A DNA stretch of 53,405 bases from Pseudomonas sp. AFG_SD02_1510_Pfu_092 (GCF_003331055.1 NZ_PUQD01000034.1:1-53405), one strand, 5' to 3'. Positions 17,966 through 25,760 are shown, counted from the first letter of the stretch. The notes: generated by a model not told the origin, from the letters alone. Program-made: numbers and translations.

Positions 17966-18355
17966 TTAACGGGTTGACTCCGCATCGGCTTCAGCGAACG
18001 CTTCGCGGGCCAGACGGAAACTGTCCACCGCCGCGGGCACGCCGCAATAAATGCCGACCTGGAGCAGGATCTCGCGAATCTGTTCACGGCTCAGGCCATT
18101 ACGCAAGGCGCCGCGAATGTGCAACTTGAGCTCGTGGGGCCGGTTGAGCGCGGAAATCATGGCCAAGTTTATCATGCTGCGCTCTTTGAGCGACAAGCCT
18201 TCACGGCCCCAGACATGGCCCCAGCAGTATTCGGTGACCAGTTCCTGCAGCGGCTTTGTGAACTCGTCGGCGTTCTGGATCGAGCGGTTGACGTAGTCCT
18301 CGCCCAGCACCTGGGTACGGATCTGCAGGCCTTTTTCGTACTTTTCATTGCTCAT
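17966..18355 (-). CDS. Carboxymuconolactone-decarboxylase-family protein
   Basis: A 129-residue protein of the CMD fold (PF02627), as in PcaC. MSNEKYEKGLQIRTQVLGEDYVNRS is the typical N-terminus, followed by LVTEYCWGHVWGREGLSLKERSMINLAMISAL and GLSREQIREILLQVGIYCGVPAA. The start at 18355 has GGAG eleven bases upstream; the longer frame crosses a REP. There is no CxxC, so it is not an AhpD-type peroxidase. In this island it may act on a lactone or beta-keto intermediate after ring opening. The gene is separated from the upstream flavin reductase by a REP pair. Confidence 0.85.
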   Translation of the reverse strand: MSNEKYEKGLQIRTQVLGEDYVNRSIQNADEFTKPLQELVTEYCWGHVWGREGLSLKERSMINLAMISALNRPHELKLHIRGALRNGLSREQIREILLQVGIYCGVPAAVDSFRLAREAFAEADAESTR

Positions 18356-18390
18356 GTGCAGTACTCCGGATTTAAACAGGGTCATTTGCG

Positions 18391-18489
18391 TTGGCTTCTT
18401 CGCGGGTGAACCCGCTCCCACAGGTACTGCACAGGTTTCAGCATCTGTGCGATCCCTGTGGGAGCGGGTTTACCCGCGAAGAGGCCAAC
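18391..18489. repeat. REP inverted pair
   Basis: Opposed REP units with outer flank GTTGGC / GCCAAC lying between two genes of the same predicted operon. It could attenuate transcription or protect the upstream mRNA. Confidence 0.9.
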
Positions 18490-18506
18490 GCCGAGCTCAA
18501 GTTCCA

Positions 18507-18992
18507 TCAGCCCAGGGGCGGCAGGGCGCCCAGCTTGCCCTTGTGGTACACCATCGGCGTTACCGGCTCGGCCGGCAGTACCAGGTTCTTCACCGCGCCG
18601 ACGATGATCGCGTGGTCGCCACCGTCGTACTCGCGCCACAGTTCGCACTCGATGATCGCCGTGGCCTTGGCCAGCAGCGGGTTGCCCAGTTCGCTCAGGT
18701 GCCAGTCGATGCCACGGGCCTTGTCCTTGCCCTTGCCGGCGAAGGCATAGGCCTCGGCAGTCTGGTCGGCAGACAGCAGGTGGATCGCGAACTGCTTGCT
18801 ATCACGCAGGATCGGGTAAGTGTCGGAGGCGTAGTTGGGGCAGAACAGCACCAGCGCCGGGTCGATCGACAGCGCGCTGAAGGCACTGGCGGTGATGCCG
18901 ACGATGCCGCCGTCGGCGTCCAGGGTGGTGACCACCGTGACGCCGGACGGGAAGGAGCCCATCACGTCTTTGTAGATGCCGGGTTCGATCAT
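18507..18992 (-). CDS. NAD(P)H:flavin reductase, RutF-like (copy 1)
   Basis: A 161-residue flavin-reductase-domain protein (PF01613) that would supply reduced FMN to the LLM monooxygenase encoded in the same island. Motifs are GSFPSGVTVVTT, GITASAFSALSIDPALVLFC (flavin binding) and GDHAIIVGAVKNL. It is highly similar over its entire length to the second copy at 23422-23907. It begins 13 bp after the aldehyde dehydrogenase stop codon, in the operon that starts at the AA_synth gene. Confidence 0.88.
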   Translation of the reverse strand: MIEPGIYKDVMGSFPSGVTVVTTLDADGGIVGITASAFSALSIDPALVLFCPNYASDTYPILRDSKQFAIHLLSADQTAEAYAFAGKGKDKARGIDWHLSELGNPLLAKATAIIECELWREYDGGDHAIIVGAVKNLVLPAEPVTPMVYHKGKLGALPPLG

Positions 18993-19005
18993 CTCGTGCT
19001 ACCTC

Positions 19006-20487
19006 TCAACGCATCACAAACGGGTCGGGCATCGGCGCGGTGGACAGGTTGATCCACACGGTCTTCAGCTCGGTATAGGCCAGCACCGAATCGATGCCGC
19101 TCTCACGGCCGTAGCCGCTGTTCTTGAACCCGCCGATCGGCGCCATGGCCGAGACCGCGCGGTAGGTGTTGACCCAGATGATCCCCGAACGCACATCGCG
19201 CGCCAGGCGGTGGGCGCGGCCCAGGTCGCGGGTCCAGATGCCGGCGGCGAGGCCGAATTGCGAGTCGTTGGCGATGGCCAGCGCTTCTTCCTCGGTCTTG
19301 AAGCGGATGACCGCAGCGACCGGGCCGAACACCTCTTCCTGCATGATGGTCATCGAATTGCTGTCGCACTCGAACAGGGTCGGCTCGTAGAACCAGCCGT
19401 CACCCTCGACCTGCGCGCGTTTGCCACCCATGTGCAGCTTGGCGCCTTCGGCCTTGGCCGCCGCCACCAGGCCTTCGACCACGGCCAGTTGCTGGGCGGT
19501 GGCCATCGGCCCCATTTCGCTGGCGTCGTCCTGCGGGTTGCCGATGCGGATGCGCTTGGCGCGTTCGATCAGGCGTGCGACGAACACATCGAAGATCTCG
19601 TCCTGCACCAGCAGGCGCGAGCCGGCCACGCAGCTTTGCCCGGAGGCGGCATAGATACCGGCCACGGCGCCGTTGATGGCGCTGTCCAGGTCGGCGTCGG
19701 CGAAGATGATGTTCGGTGACTTGCCACCCAGCTCCAGCGACAGCTTGGCGAAGTTCTCGGCACTGCTGCGCACCACGTGGCGGGCGGTGGCGGCACCGCC
19801 GGTGAAGGCGATCTTGCGCACCAGCGGGTGGCGGGTCAGCGCCGCGCCGGTGCTGGGGCCGTAGCCGGTGACCACGTTGACCACACCGGCCGGGAAGCCG
19901 GCCTCGAGGGCCAGGCGGGCCAGTTCGAGGATGGTCGCCGAGGCGTGCTCGGACGGTTTGAGGACGATGGTATTGCCGGCGGCCAGGGCCGGCGCCAGCT
20001 TGATCGCGGTGAGGTACAACGGGCTGTTCCAGGGGATGATCCCGGCCACCACGCCGATCGGCTCGTGCACGGTGTAGGCGAACAGGTCGGGCTTGTCCAG
20101 CGGCAGGGTGCCGCCTTCGAGCTTGTCGGCCAGGCCTGCGGTGTAGTGGAAGAACTCGGGCAGGTAGCCGACCTGGCCGCGGGTTTCGCGGATCAGCTTG
20201 CCGTTGTCACGGCTTTCCAGCTGGGCCAGGTGTTCCTTGTGCTCGGCGATCAGATCACCCAGGCGCCGCAGCAGCTTGCCCCGCGCGGTGGCGGTGATGC
20301 TGCGCCATGCCTTGCTGTCGAAGGCGCGCTGGGCGGCCTGCACGGCCAGTTCGACATCGGCCTCGTCGGCGTCGGGCAATTGCGCCCAGGCCTGGGCGGT
20401 GGCCGGGTCGAGGCTGTCGAAGGTCTTGCCGCTCTGGGCATCGCGCCATTGGCCGTCGATGCACATCTGGAAACGAACGAGGGTCAT
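19006..20487 (-). CDS. NAD(P)-dependent aldehyde dehydrogenase
   Basis: A 493-residue ALDH-superfamily enzyme. Key elements are IIPWNSPLYL (cofactor-side Asn), LKPSEHAS, FTGGAATARHVV, SLELGGKSPNIIF (general-base Glu), GQSCVAGSR (nucleophilic Cys) and EEVFGPV. The substrate is probably a semialdehyde released by ring opening and deamination in the same pathway, by analogy with the succinate or malonate semialdehyde steps of heterocycle degradation. Its ATG overlaps the stop of the hydrolase gene (ATGA), so the two are translationally coupled. Confidence 0.9.
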   Translation of the reverse strand: MTLVRFQMCIDGQWRDAQSGKTFDSLDPATAQAWAQLPDADEADVELAVQAAQRAFDSKAWRSITATARGKLLRRLGDLIAEHKEHLAQLESRDNGKLIRETRGQVGYLPEFFHYTAGLADKLEGGTLPLDKPDLFAYTVHEPIGVVAGIIPWNSPLYLTAIKLAPALAAGNTIVLKPSEHASATILELARLALEAGFPAGVVNVVTGYGPSTGAALTRHPLVRKIAFTGGAATARHVVRSSAENFAKLSLELGGKSPNIIFADADLDSAINGAVAGIYAASGQSCVAGSRLLVQDEIFDVFVARLIERAKRIRIGNPQDDASEMGPMATAQQLAVVEGLVAAAKAEGAKLHMGGKRAQVEGDGWFYEPTLFECDSNSMTIMQEEVFGPVAAVIRFKTEEEALAIANDSQFGLAAGIWTRDLGRAHRLARDVRSGIIWVNTYRAVSAMAPIGGFKNSGYGRESGIDSVLAYTELKTVWINLSTAPMPDPFVMR

Positions 20488-21317
20488 GCAACAATCCCCT
20501 TGGCGGATTCGGTGAGGGTGCGGGCTTGCGCAAGGAAGTCCAGCAGCATCTTGTTGACTTCGCGCGGTGCTTCTACCGGCATCATATGCCGTTGCTCGGC
20601 GAGGACCACGCTTCGTGCGCCCGGGATGCAGGCAGCAAGCTGGCGGGTCATGGCCGGGGTGGAGCCGGAGTCGAGTTCGCCGGTGGCGATCAGCGTCGGC
20701 ACCTGGATGCTGCCCAGGTCGCCGGCGCGGTACATGTCCTGCGTGGCGAACAGCGAATAGGTGGTGTGGTAGCCCTGCGGGTCGTTGCTTGCCAGCACCT
20801 GGCGAATGGCGGCGACCTGCGCCGGGTTGGCGGCCTTGTATTCACGGCTGAACCAGCGGTCGAGCGCGGCGTCGACGTTGGCGTCGGGGCCCAGTTGCGC
20901 TGCCTGGGCGGCACGGCCGATGACCCCGGCACGTTGCTCGGGGGTGCGGTTGAACACGCTGTTGAGCACCACCAGTGCCGCCAGGCGCTGCGGGTAGGCG
21001 AGGGCGAACGCCCGGGCGACCAGGCCGCCCATGGAAAAACCGATCACGCTGGCTTGCGCGATCTGCAGGTGGTCGAGCAGTTCGGCCAGCTGGGCGGCAT
21101 AGCCTTCCAGGCCGATGTCGGCGGCCGGCAACGCGCTCTGGCCGTGGCCGAGCATGTCGTAGGTGATGACGCGGTAGTCGTTGGCCAGGCCAACGATCTG
21201 ACCGCCCCACATTTCCTTGTTCAGGCCCACGCCGTGGATCAGTACCACGGGTTGGCCCTGGCCGACGGCCAGGTAGCTGGTACCGGCGGGGGTACGTTCA
21301 GCGACAGGCTGAATCAT
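20484..21317 (-). CDS. Alpha/beta-fold hydrolase (RutD/PcaD-like)
   Basis: A 277-residue serine hydrolase. It has the oxyanion motif LIHGVGLNKEMW, nucleophile elbow GFSMGGLVARAFA (Ser), ATGELDSGSTPAM (acid region) and LAEQRHMMPVEAP (catalytic His). The start MIQPVAERT at 21317 follows GGAGGG; the longer frame is not conserved in character. PcaD (enol-lactonase) and RutD (aminoacrylate hydrolase) are the closest functional types. Its position between AA_synth and aldehyde dehydrogenase suggests hydrolysis of an amide, carbamate or lactone intermediate. Confidence 0.87.
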   Translation of the reverse strand: MIQPVAERTPAGTSYLAVGQGQPVVLIHGVGLNKEMWGGQIVGLANDYRVITYDMLGHGQSALPAADIGLEGYAAQLAELLDHLQIAQASVIGFSMGGLVARAFALAYPQRLAALVVLNSVFNRTPEQRAGVIGRAAQAAQLGPDANVDAALDRWFSREYKAANPAQVAAIRQVLASNDPQGYHTTYSLFATQDMYRAGDLGSIQVPTLIATGELDSGSTPAMTRQLAACIPGARSVVLAEQRHMMPVEAPREVNKMLLDFLAQARTLTESAKGIVA

Positions 21318-21385
21318 GGAGGGCGCTCCTTGAAGGTCGGGCGCGGCGGGTAAGCACGCCACGCCCCGGCCCGTCTTGGTTGTTG

Positions 21386-21982
21386 TTATTGAGCGCTGGC
21401 TTTTTCGGCAGCCAGTTCTTCCAGGTCGATGTAGCGGTTGCCGATGCGCGGGTGCAGGCGGCCGCCGTCCGAGGCGCCCAGGACCACGACGATTTCGTCG
21501 GCGCGCGGGGCATCTTCGATCTGCATTTCCAGGGTGATGTAGTGCGAACGCAGGCCTTCGTCGTCCTTCTGCATCATCGGAATCTGGATCGAGGTGCCCG
21601 GGCCGCCGCGCTTGTTGGTGAAGCTCAGGTAGCTCTTGGCCTGTACCGCTTCGCGGTAGTGGTTGCCGAAGCGCAGGGTGTGGATCACCGCCGAGGCGTG
21701 CTCGATTTCACCGTCGGCACCGACCACTGCGGCCTTACCGTAGGCTTCGATCCGGTCGGCACCGCCGATGGCGGCAGTCAGGCGCTCGACCATCAGCGCA
21801 CCCAGCTCCGAGCAGTTGGCGCGGATTTCCGGCTTCAGATCTTCAACGAAACCGCGACCGGCCCATGGGTTCTTGATCACCACGGCCAGGCCGACCATGG
21901 TCACCGGCTTGTCGGTGGCCTTGCCGCCTTCGATGCGGGTCTCTTCGGAGTAGGTGACGATCTTGCGGATTTCGAAACTCAT
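21386..21982 (-). CDS. AA_synth-family (DUF1185) protein
   Basis: A 198-residue protein of PF06684. The start is MSFEIRKIVTYSEETRIEGG at 21982, after CAGGAGCC. Conserved-looking segments are VVIKNPWAGRGFVEDL, LGALMVERL, AAVVGADGEIEHASAVIHTLRFGNHYREAV and KSYLSFTNKRGGPGTSIQIP. The family name 'amino acid synthesis' comes from a structural-genomics annotation and has no firm biochemistry that I know of. It is the first gene of the leftward operon and has the ATGGTATACCAT site 40 bp upstream. An amidohydrolase-like or isomerase role in ring degradation is possible but unproven. Confidence 0.83.
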   Translation of the reverse strand: MSFEIRKIVTYSEETRIEGGKATDKPVTMVGLAVVIKNPWAGRGFVEDLKPEIRANCSELGALMVERLTAAIGGADRIEAYGKAAVVGADGEIEHASAVIHTLRFGNHYREAVQAKSYLSFTNKRGGPGTSIQIPMMQKDDEGLRSHYITLEMQIEDAPRADEIVVVLGASDGGRLHPRIGNRYIDLEELAAEKASAQ

Positions 21983-22021
21983 GGATGGCTCCTGGTGAGG
22001 GTTATCAGCTCTTGTTGTCTG

Positions 22022-22033
22022 ATGGTATACCAT
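22022..22033. promoter_or_regulatory. Operator-like palindrome, site 1 (AA_synth operon)
   Basis: ATGGTATACCAT is a perfect 12-bp palindrome followed by AATATT, 40 bp upstream of the AA_synth start. The same motif recurs twice in the 23907-24224 promoter region. It matches the general TGGTnnACCA form of FadR/FCD GntR sites. Confidence 0.72.
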
Positions 22034-22118
22034 AATATTTGTTGCGCAAGAGGTGGCTGGAAATTTCTCTTGCGGGGGGACGAAAGGCGCTGTGTACCGG
22101 GGTTTCTGTGGTGTTCTG

Positions 22119-22221
22119 TACTGGCCTCTTCGCGGGTGAACCCGCTCCCACAGAGCCCTCACAGACTTCAAGCCTTGCGCTGTACCTGTGGGAGCGGGTT
22201 CACCCGCGAACAGGCCAGTAC
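22119..22221. repeat. REP inverted pair
   Basis: Opposed REP units (core GCGGGTGAACCCGC, outer flank TACTGGCC / GGCCAGTA) between the LLM terminator and the AA_synth operon promoter. Confidence 0.9.
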
Positions 22222-22228
22222 AGGCTTC

Positions 22229-22275
22229 AAAAAAAGCCCGCTCACGCAGGCCACATGGGCCCACGAGAGCGGGCT
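22229..22275 (-). terminator. Rho-independent terminator of the LLM unit
   Basis: On the minus strand a stem AGCCCGCTC / GAGCGGGCT closes a ~23-nt loop region and is followed directly by seven T residues. It lies 30 bp beyond the LLM monooxygenase stop, separating that unit from the AA_synth operon. Confidence 0.85.
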
Positions 22276-22305
22276 GTGTCCCGCAATGATTCAGGCAAAG
22301 GGAAT

Positions 22306-23346
22306 TCAGGCGAACGCCGGCACCACTTCCTTGATGAACAGTTCGAGCGACTTCTTCTTCTCGGCATGCGGCAGGCTGTTGTCGCACCAGAAGCTGAATT
22401 CGTCGACGCCCAGTTCCTGGTAGTACCTGATGCGCGCGATGATTTCTTCCGGGGTGCCGATCATGGTGTTCTTGCGGATGTTCTCCAGCTCGAACGCCGG
22501 TACCTCGGCGAACTTGGCTTCCGGGCTGGGCTCAAGGAAGCCGTTGACCGGCGTGGTCTTGTTGCCGAACCAGGCATCGAAGGTGCGGTAGAAGCGCGAA
22601 ATGGCTTGCGCGCCGACCTTCCAGCCGTCCGGCTCGGCCGGGCTGTGCACGTGGGTGTGGCGCAATACCATCAGTTGCGGGCGTGGCACACCCGGGTTGT
22701 TGTCCAGGGCAGCCTGGAACTTGTTCTTCAGGTCCAGCACTTCTTCGTCGCCCTTCATCAGCGGGGTGACCATGACGTTGCAGCCGTTGGCCACGGCGAA
22801 GTTGTGCGAGTCCGGGTCGCGTGCGGCAATCCACATGGGCGGCGTGGCATTGAACGGCTTCGGTACGCTGGTGGAGGTGGGGAACTTGTACACCTCGCCG
22901 TCATGGGCGTAGTCGCCTTGCCACAGCTTGCGCACCACCGGCACCATCTCGCGCAGCGCCTTGCCGCCGTCGGTGGCCGGCATGCCGCCTGCCATGCGGT
23001 CGAACTCGAACTGATAGGCGCCGCGGGCCAGGCCGACTTCCATGCGGCCGTTGCTGATGACATCGAGCAGGGCGCATTCACCCGCCACGCGGATCGGGTT
23101 CCAGAACGGCGCGATGATGGTACCGGCGCCCAGGCGGATGCGCTCGGTGCGCGCGGCCAGGTAGGCCAGCAACGGCATCGGGCTTGGCGAGATGGTGTAT
23201 TCCATGGCGTGGTGTTCGCCGATCCATACGGTGCTGAAACCGCCGTGCTCGGCCATCAGGGTCAGTTCGGTCAGGTCTTCGAACAACTGGCGGTGGCTGA
23301 CCTGTTCATCCCAACGTTCCATGTGCACGAACAACGAAAATTTCAT
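22306..23346 (-). CDS. LLM-class flavin-dependent monooxygenase (RutA-like)
   Basis: A 346-residue bacterial-luciferase-like TIM-barrel oxygenase that uses reduced FMN and O2. It shows MKFSLFVHMERWD at the N-terminus, GFSTVWIGEHHAMEY, RIRLGAGTIIAPFWNPIRVAGE, LDVISNGRMEVGLARG and GTPEEIIARIRYYQELG, all typical of the family. With its own reductase gene 75 bp upstream (23422-23907) it forms a two-component monooxygenase. RutA and pyridine-ring-opening oxygenases are of this class, so I infer oxidative cleavage of an N-heterocycle. The transcription unit ends at a clear terminator. Confidence 0.9.
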   Translation of the reverse strand: MKFSLFVHMERWDEQVSHRQLFEDLTELTLMAEHGGFSTVWIGEHHAMEYTISPSPMPLLAYLAARTERIRLGAGTIIAPFWNPIRVAGECALLDVISNGRMEVGLARGAYQFEFDRMAGGMPATDGGKALREMVPVVRKLWQGDYAHDGEVYKFPTSTSVPKPFNATPPMWIAARDPDSHNFAVANGCNVMVTPLMKGDEEVLDLKNKFQAALDNNPGVPRPQLMVLRHTHVHSPAEPDGWKVGAQAISRFYRTFDAWFGNKTTPVNGFLEPSPEAKFAEVPAFELENIRKNTMIGTPEEIIARIRYYQELGVDEFSFWCDNSLPHAEKKKSLELFIKEVVPAFA

Positions 23347-23421
23347 GGGGCTTTCCTCAACGCTTGAAAGGGGCTGGCGCCGGGCAGGGCGGGCGCCAGT
23401 TGTCTCGATTCAGAACAGGCT

Positions 23422-23907
23422 TCAGGCAAAGGCCGGCAGGCTGGCCATCTTGCCGCGGCAGTACACCATCGGTCGTGGCGCTTCGGCAGGGACGATCAGG
23501 TTGTGTACCTTGCCGACCATGATGGCGTGGTCGCCACCTTCATATTCACGCCACAGTTCGCACTCGATTACCGCCGTGGCGCCGGCCAGGATCGGGTTGC
23601 CCAGTTCGCTCAGGGTCCACTCGATGCCGCTGGCCTTGTCCTTGCCCTTTCTGGCGAACGCGTAGGCTTCGGCCTGCTGTTCACCGGACAGCAGGTGAAT
23701 GGCGAAGCGCTTCTGCCGGATCAGCACCGGGTAGGAGTCGGATGTGTAGTTGGGGCAGAACAGCACCAGCGGTGGGTCCATCGACAGGGAGGAAAAGGCG
23801 CTGGCGGTCAGGCCGACGACCGAACCGTCATCGTCCAGGGTGGTAATGACGGTAACGCCGGACGGGAAGGAGCCGAGGACGTTCTTGTAGACGGTTGCGT
23901 CGATCAT
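23422..23907 (-). CDS. NAD(P)H:flavin reductase, RutF-like (copy 2)
   Basis: A 161-residue flavin reductase with GSFPSGVTVITT, GLTASAFSSLSMDPPLVLFC and GDHAIMVGKVHNL. The start MIDATVYKNV at 23907 has an AGAGGTACACGAG upstream. It is a close paralogue of 18507-18992, and both end in a PMVY-x-x-GK-x-x-x-LP tail. It is the first gene of the unit that includes the LLM oxygenase and is the likelier dedicated partner. Confidence 0.9.
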   Translation of the reverse strand: MIDATVYKNVLGSFPSGVTVITTLDDDGSVVGLTASAFSSLSMDPPLVLFCPNYTSDSYPVLIRQKRFAIHLLSGEQQAEAYAFARKGKDKASGIEWTLSELGNPILAGATAVIECELWREYEGGDHAIMVGKVHNLIVPAEAPRPMVYCRGKMASLPAFA

Positions 23908-23963
23908 CTCGTGTACCTCTGAAGGGCTGCGGTGGTCCGCGGTTTTTATCGTTGATGTGTCTG

Positions 23964-23975
23964 ATGGTATACCGT
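23964..23975. promoter_or_regulatory. Operator-like palindrome, site 2 (flavin reductase-LLM unit)
   Basis: ATGGTATACCGT plus AATAC, 57 bp upstream of the flavin reductase start, differs from site 1 by one base in the core. The preceding bases TGTCTG also match site 1, so a ~20-bp block is shared. Confidence 0.7.
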
Positions 23976-24135
23976 AATACCTATTTTGCAAGCGGAATTT
24001 TCAACCCAGGTGCTTCACGATGAACGGCGCTAGGCCACGTAAACCGTGGTGTTGAGCGCTGAGTCGGTTTGTCGCAGGGCTTTTCCGAGCGGATCAGTGG
24101 CGGTTTTTTCCAGCGGATCAGTGTTGTCAAAAGTT

Positions 24136-24152
24136 TGGAATACCATAATATG
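24136..24152. promoter_or_regulatory. Operator-like sequence, site 3 (NCS1 permease)
   Basis: TGGAATACCATAATATG shares ATACCATAATAT with site 1 and lies about 75 bp upstream of the permease start. This divergent region (23908-24223) holds no gene of its own; it contains sites 2 and 3 and a direct repeat of AGCGGATCAGTG near 24088 and 24111. Confidence 0.65.
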
Positions 24153-24223
24153 GTCCGCAGCTGAGAGGCCGCCCAGATGCGGTTTCCTTACAACGATAAA
24201 AACGACCTTTCGAGCTGAAAACC

Positions 24224-25630
24224 ATGTCCCAACCGTCGTCGCAACACCCGTTTGTCGAGAATCACACGGTCGATTACGTTCCACCTGCCGAGCGCCACGG
24301 GAAGGCGCGCGACCTGTTCACCCTCTGGTTCAGTACCAACATTGCGCCACTGCCGATCGTCACCGGTGCGATGGTGGTCCAGGTGTTCCACCTGAACCTG
24401 TTGTGGGGGCTGATCGCCATCGTCCTGGGCCACCTGCTCGGTGGCGTGGTCATCGCCCTGGCCTCTGCGCAGGGACCGCAGCTGGGCATTCCGCAGATGG
24501 TGCAAAGCCGTGGCCAGTTCGGTCGCTACGGCGCCTTGCTGATCGTGTTCTTCACTGCGCTGATTTATGTCGGCTTCTTCATTTCCAATATCGTGCTGGC
24601 GGGCAAGACCATCCATGGCATCAGCCCGAGCGTGCCGATGCCCGGGGCGATCGTGATCGGTGCCCTGAGCGCCACGGCCATCGGCGTGATCGGCTACCGC
24701 TTCATCCACGTGCTCAACCGCATCGGTACCTGGGTGATGGGCTCGGCATTGCTCGCCGGTTTCATCATGATGTTCGCCCAGGAGCTGCCGGCCGACTTCT
24801 TCAGCCGGGGTGCATTCAACCTGTCGGGCTTCATCGCCACTGTGTCGCTGGGCACCATCTGGCAGATCAGCTTCTCGCCGTACACCTCTGACTACTCGCG
24901 TTACCTGCCGCGTGAAGTGGGTATCGCCAAGCCGTTCTGGGCCACCTATTTCGGCGCTACCCTGGGTACCATTCTGTGCTTCAGCTTTGGTGCGGTGGCG
25001 GTGCTGTGCGTGCCGGACGGCACCGATGCCATGGATGCCGTCAAACAGGCCACTGGCTGGCTGGGGCCGATCCTGATGGTGCTGTTCCTGCTCAACATCA
25101 TCAGCCACAACGCCCTCAACCTGTATGGCGCGGTGCTGTCGATCGTCACGGCGATCCAGACCTTCGTCGCCGAATGGACGCCGAGCATCAAGGTGCGGGT
25201 GGGGCTGGCTGCGGTGATTCTGCTGGGCTGCGCCATGGTGGCGCTGAACGCCTCGGCGGATTTCATCGGCCAGTTCATCGGCCTGATCCTGGCGCTGCTG
25301 CTGGTGCTGGTGCCGTGGGCCTCGATCAACCTGATCGACTTCTACCTGATCAAGAAGGGCCAGTACGACATCGCCTCGATCTTCCGTGGCGACGGCGGCA
25401 TCTATGGCCGCTTCAACCACCACGCGATCATCGCCTATGCCTGCGGCATTCTGGTGCAGCTGCCGTTTGCCAATACGGCGCTGTATGTGGGGCCGTATTC
25501 GAACATTGTCGAAGGGGCTGACTTGTCGTGGTTGTTCGGCCTGCTGGTGACGGTGCCGCTGTACTACTGCCTGGCGACTCGCGGCAAGGCTGCGGCGATG
25601 GCGGGGCGGGTGGTGAGTGTCAACGACTGA
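24224..25630 (+). CDS. NCS1-family nucleobase/heterocycle permease (copy 2)
   Basis: A 468-residue, about 12-helix symporter with FTLWFSTNIAPLPIVTGAMV, GPQLGIPQMVQSRGQFG, YTSDYSRYLP and ISHNALNLYGAVLSIVTA. It is paralogous to 11246-12673. It is divergent from the flavin reductase-LLM unit and shares its promoter region and operator-like sites, so it most likely imports the compound attacked by the monooxygenase. NCS1 substrates known elsewhere (cytosine, uracil, allantoin, hydantoin, vitamins) are all nitrogenous and mostly cyclic. Confidence 0.9.
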   Translation: MSQPSSQHPFVENHTVDYVPPAERHGKARDLFTLWFSTNIAPLPIVTGAMVVQVFHLNLLWGLIAIVLGHLLGGVVIALASAQGPQLGIPQMVQSRGQFGRYGALLIVFFTALIYVGFFISNIVLAGKTIHGISPSVPMPGAIVIGALSATAIGVIGYRFIHVLNRIGTWVMGSALLAGFIMMFAQELPADFFSRGAFNLSGFIATVSLGTIWQISFSPYTSDYSRYLPREVGIAKPFWATYFGATLGTILCFSFGAVAVLCVPDGTDAMDAVKQATGWLGPILMVLFLLNIISHNALNLYGAVLSIVTAIQTFVAEWTPSIKVRVGLAAVILLGCAMVALNASADFIGQFIGLILALLLVLVPWASINLIDFYLIKKGQYDIASIFRGDGGIYGRFNHHAIIAYACGILVQLPFANTALYVGPYSNIVEGADLSWLFGLLVTVPLYYCLATRGKAAAMAGRVVSVND

Positions 25631-25645
25631 TAGGCGTTGAAGGGG

Positions 25646-25750
25646 GCCGCTTGGCGGCCCTTCGCGGGCGCGCCCGCTCCCACAGGCAGCGTGCACTCGC
25701 CAGTGCAATGCAGTCCCTGTGGGAGCGGGCATGCCCGCGAAGGGCCGCCA
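25646..25750. repeat. REP inverted pair
   Basis: Opposed REP units of the GCGGGCGCGCCCGC / GCGGGCATGCCCGC variety, with GGGCCGC flanks, between the convergent permease and FAD oxidoreductase genes. Confidence 0.9.
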
Positions 25751-25760
25751 ACCGTTTACC

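Noticed and set aside
17966..18355. Assigning the CMD-like gene as pcaC of the protocatechuate pathway
   Set aside because: No other pca gene is present, the neighbours belong to the LLM island, and the family has many other roles.
24030..24284. 84-aa minus-strand frame between flavin reductase and NCS1 permease
   Set aside because: It overlaps the permease start and the operator-like sites, and has no RBS or recognisable sequence.
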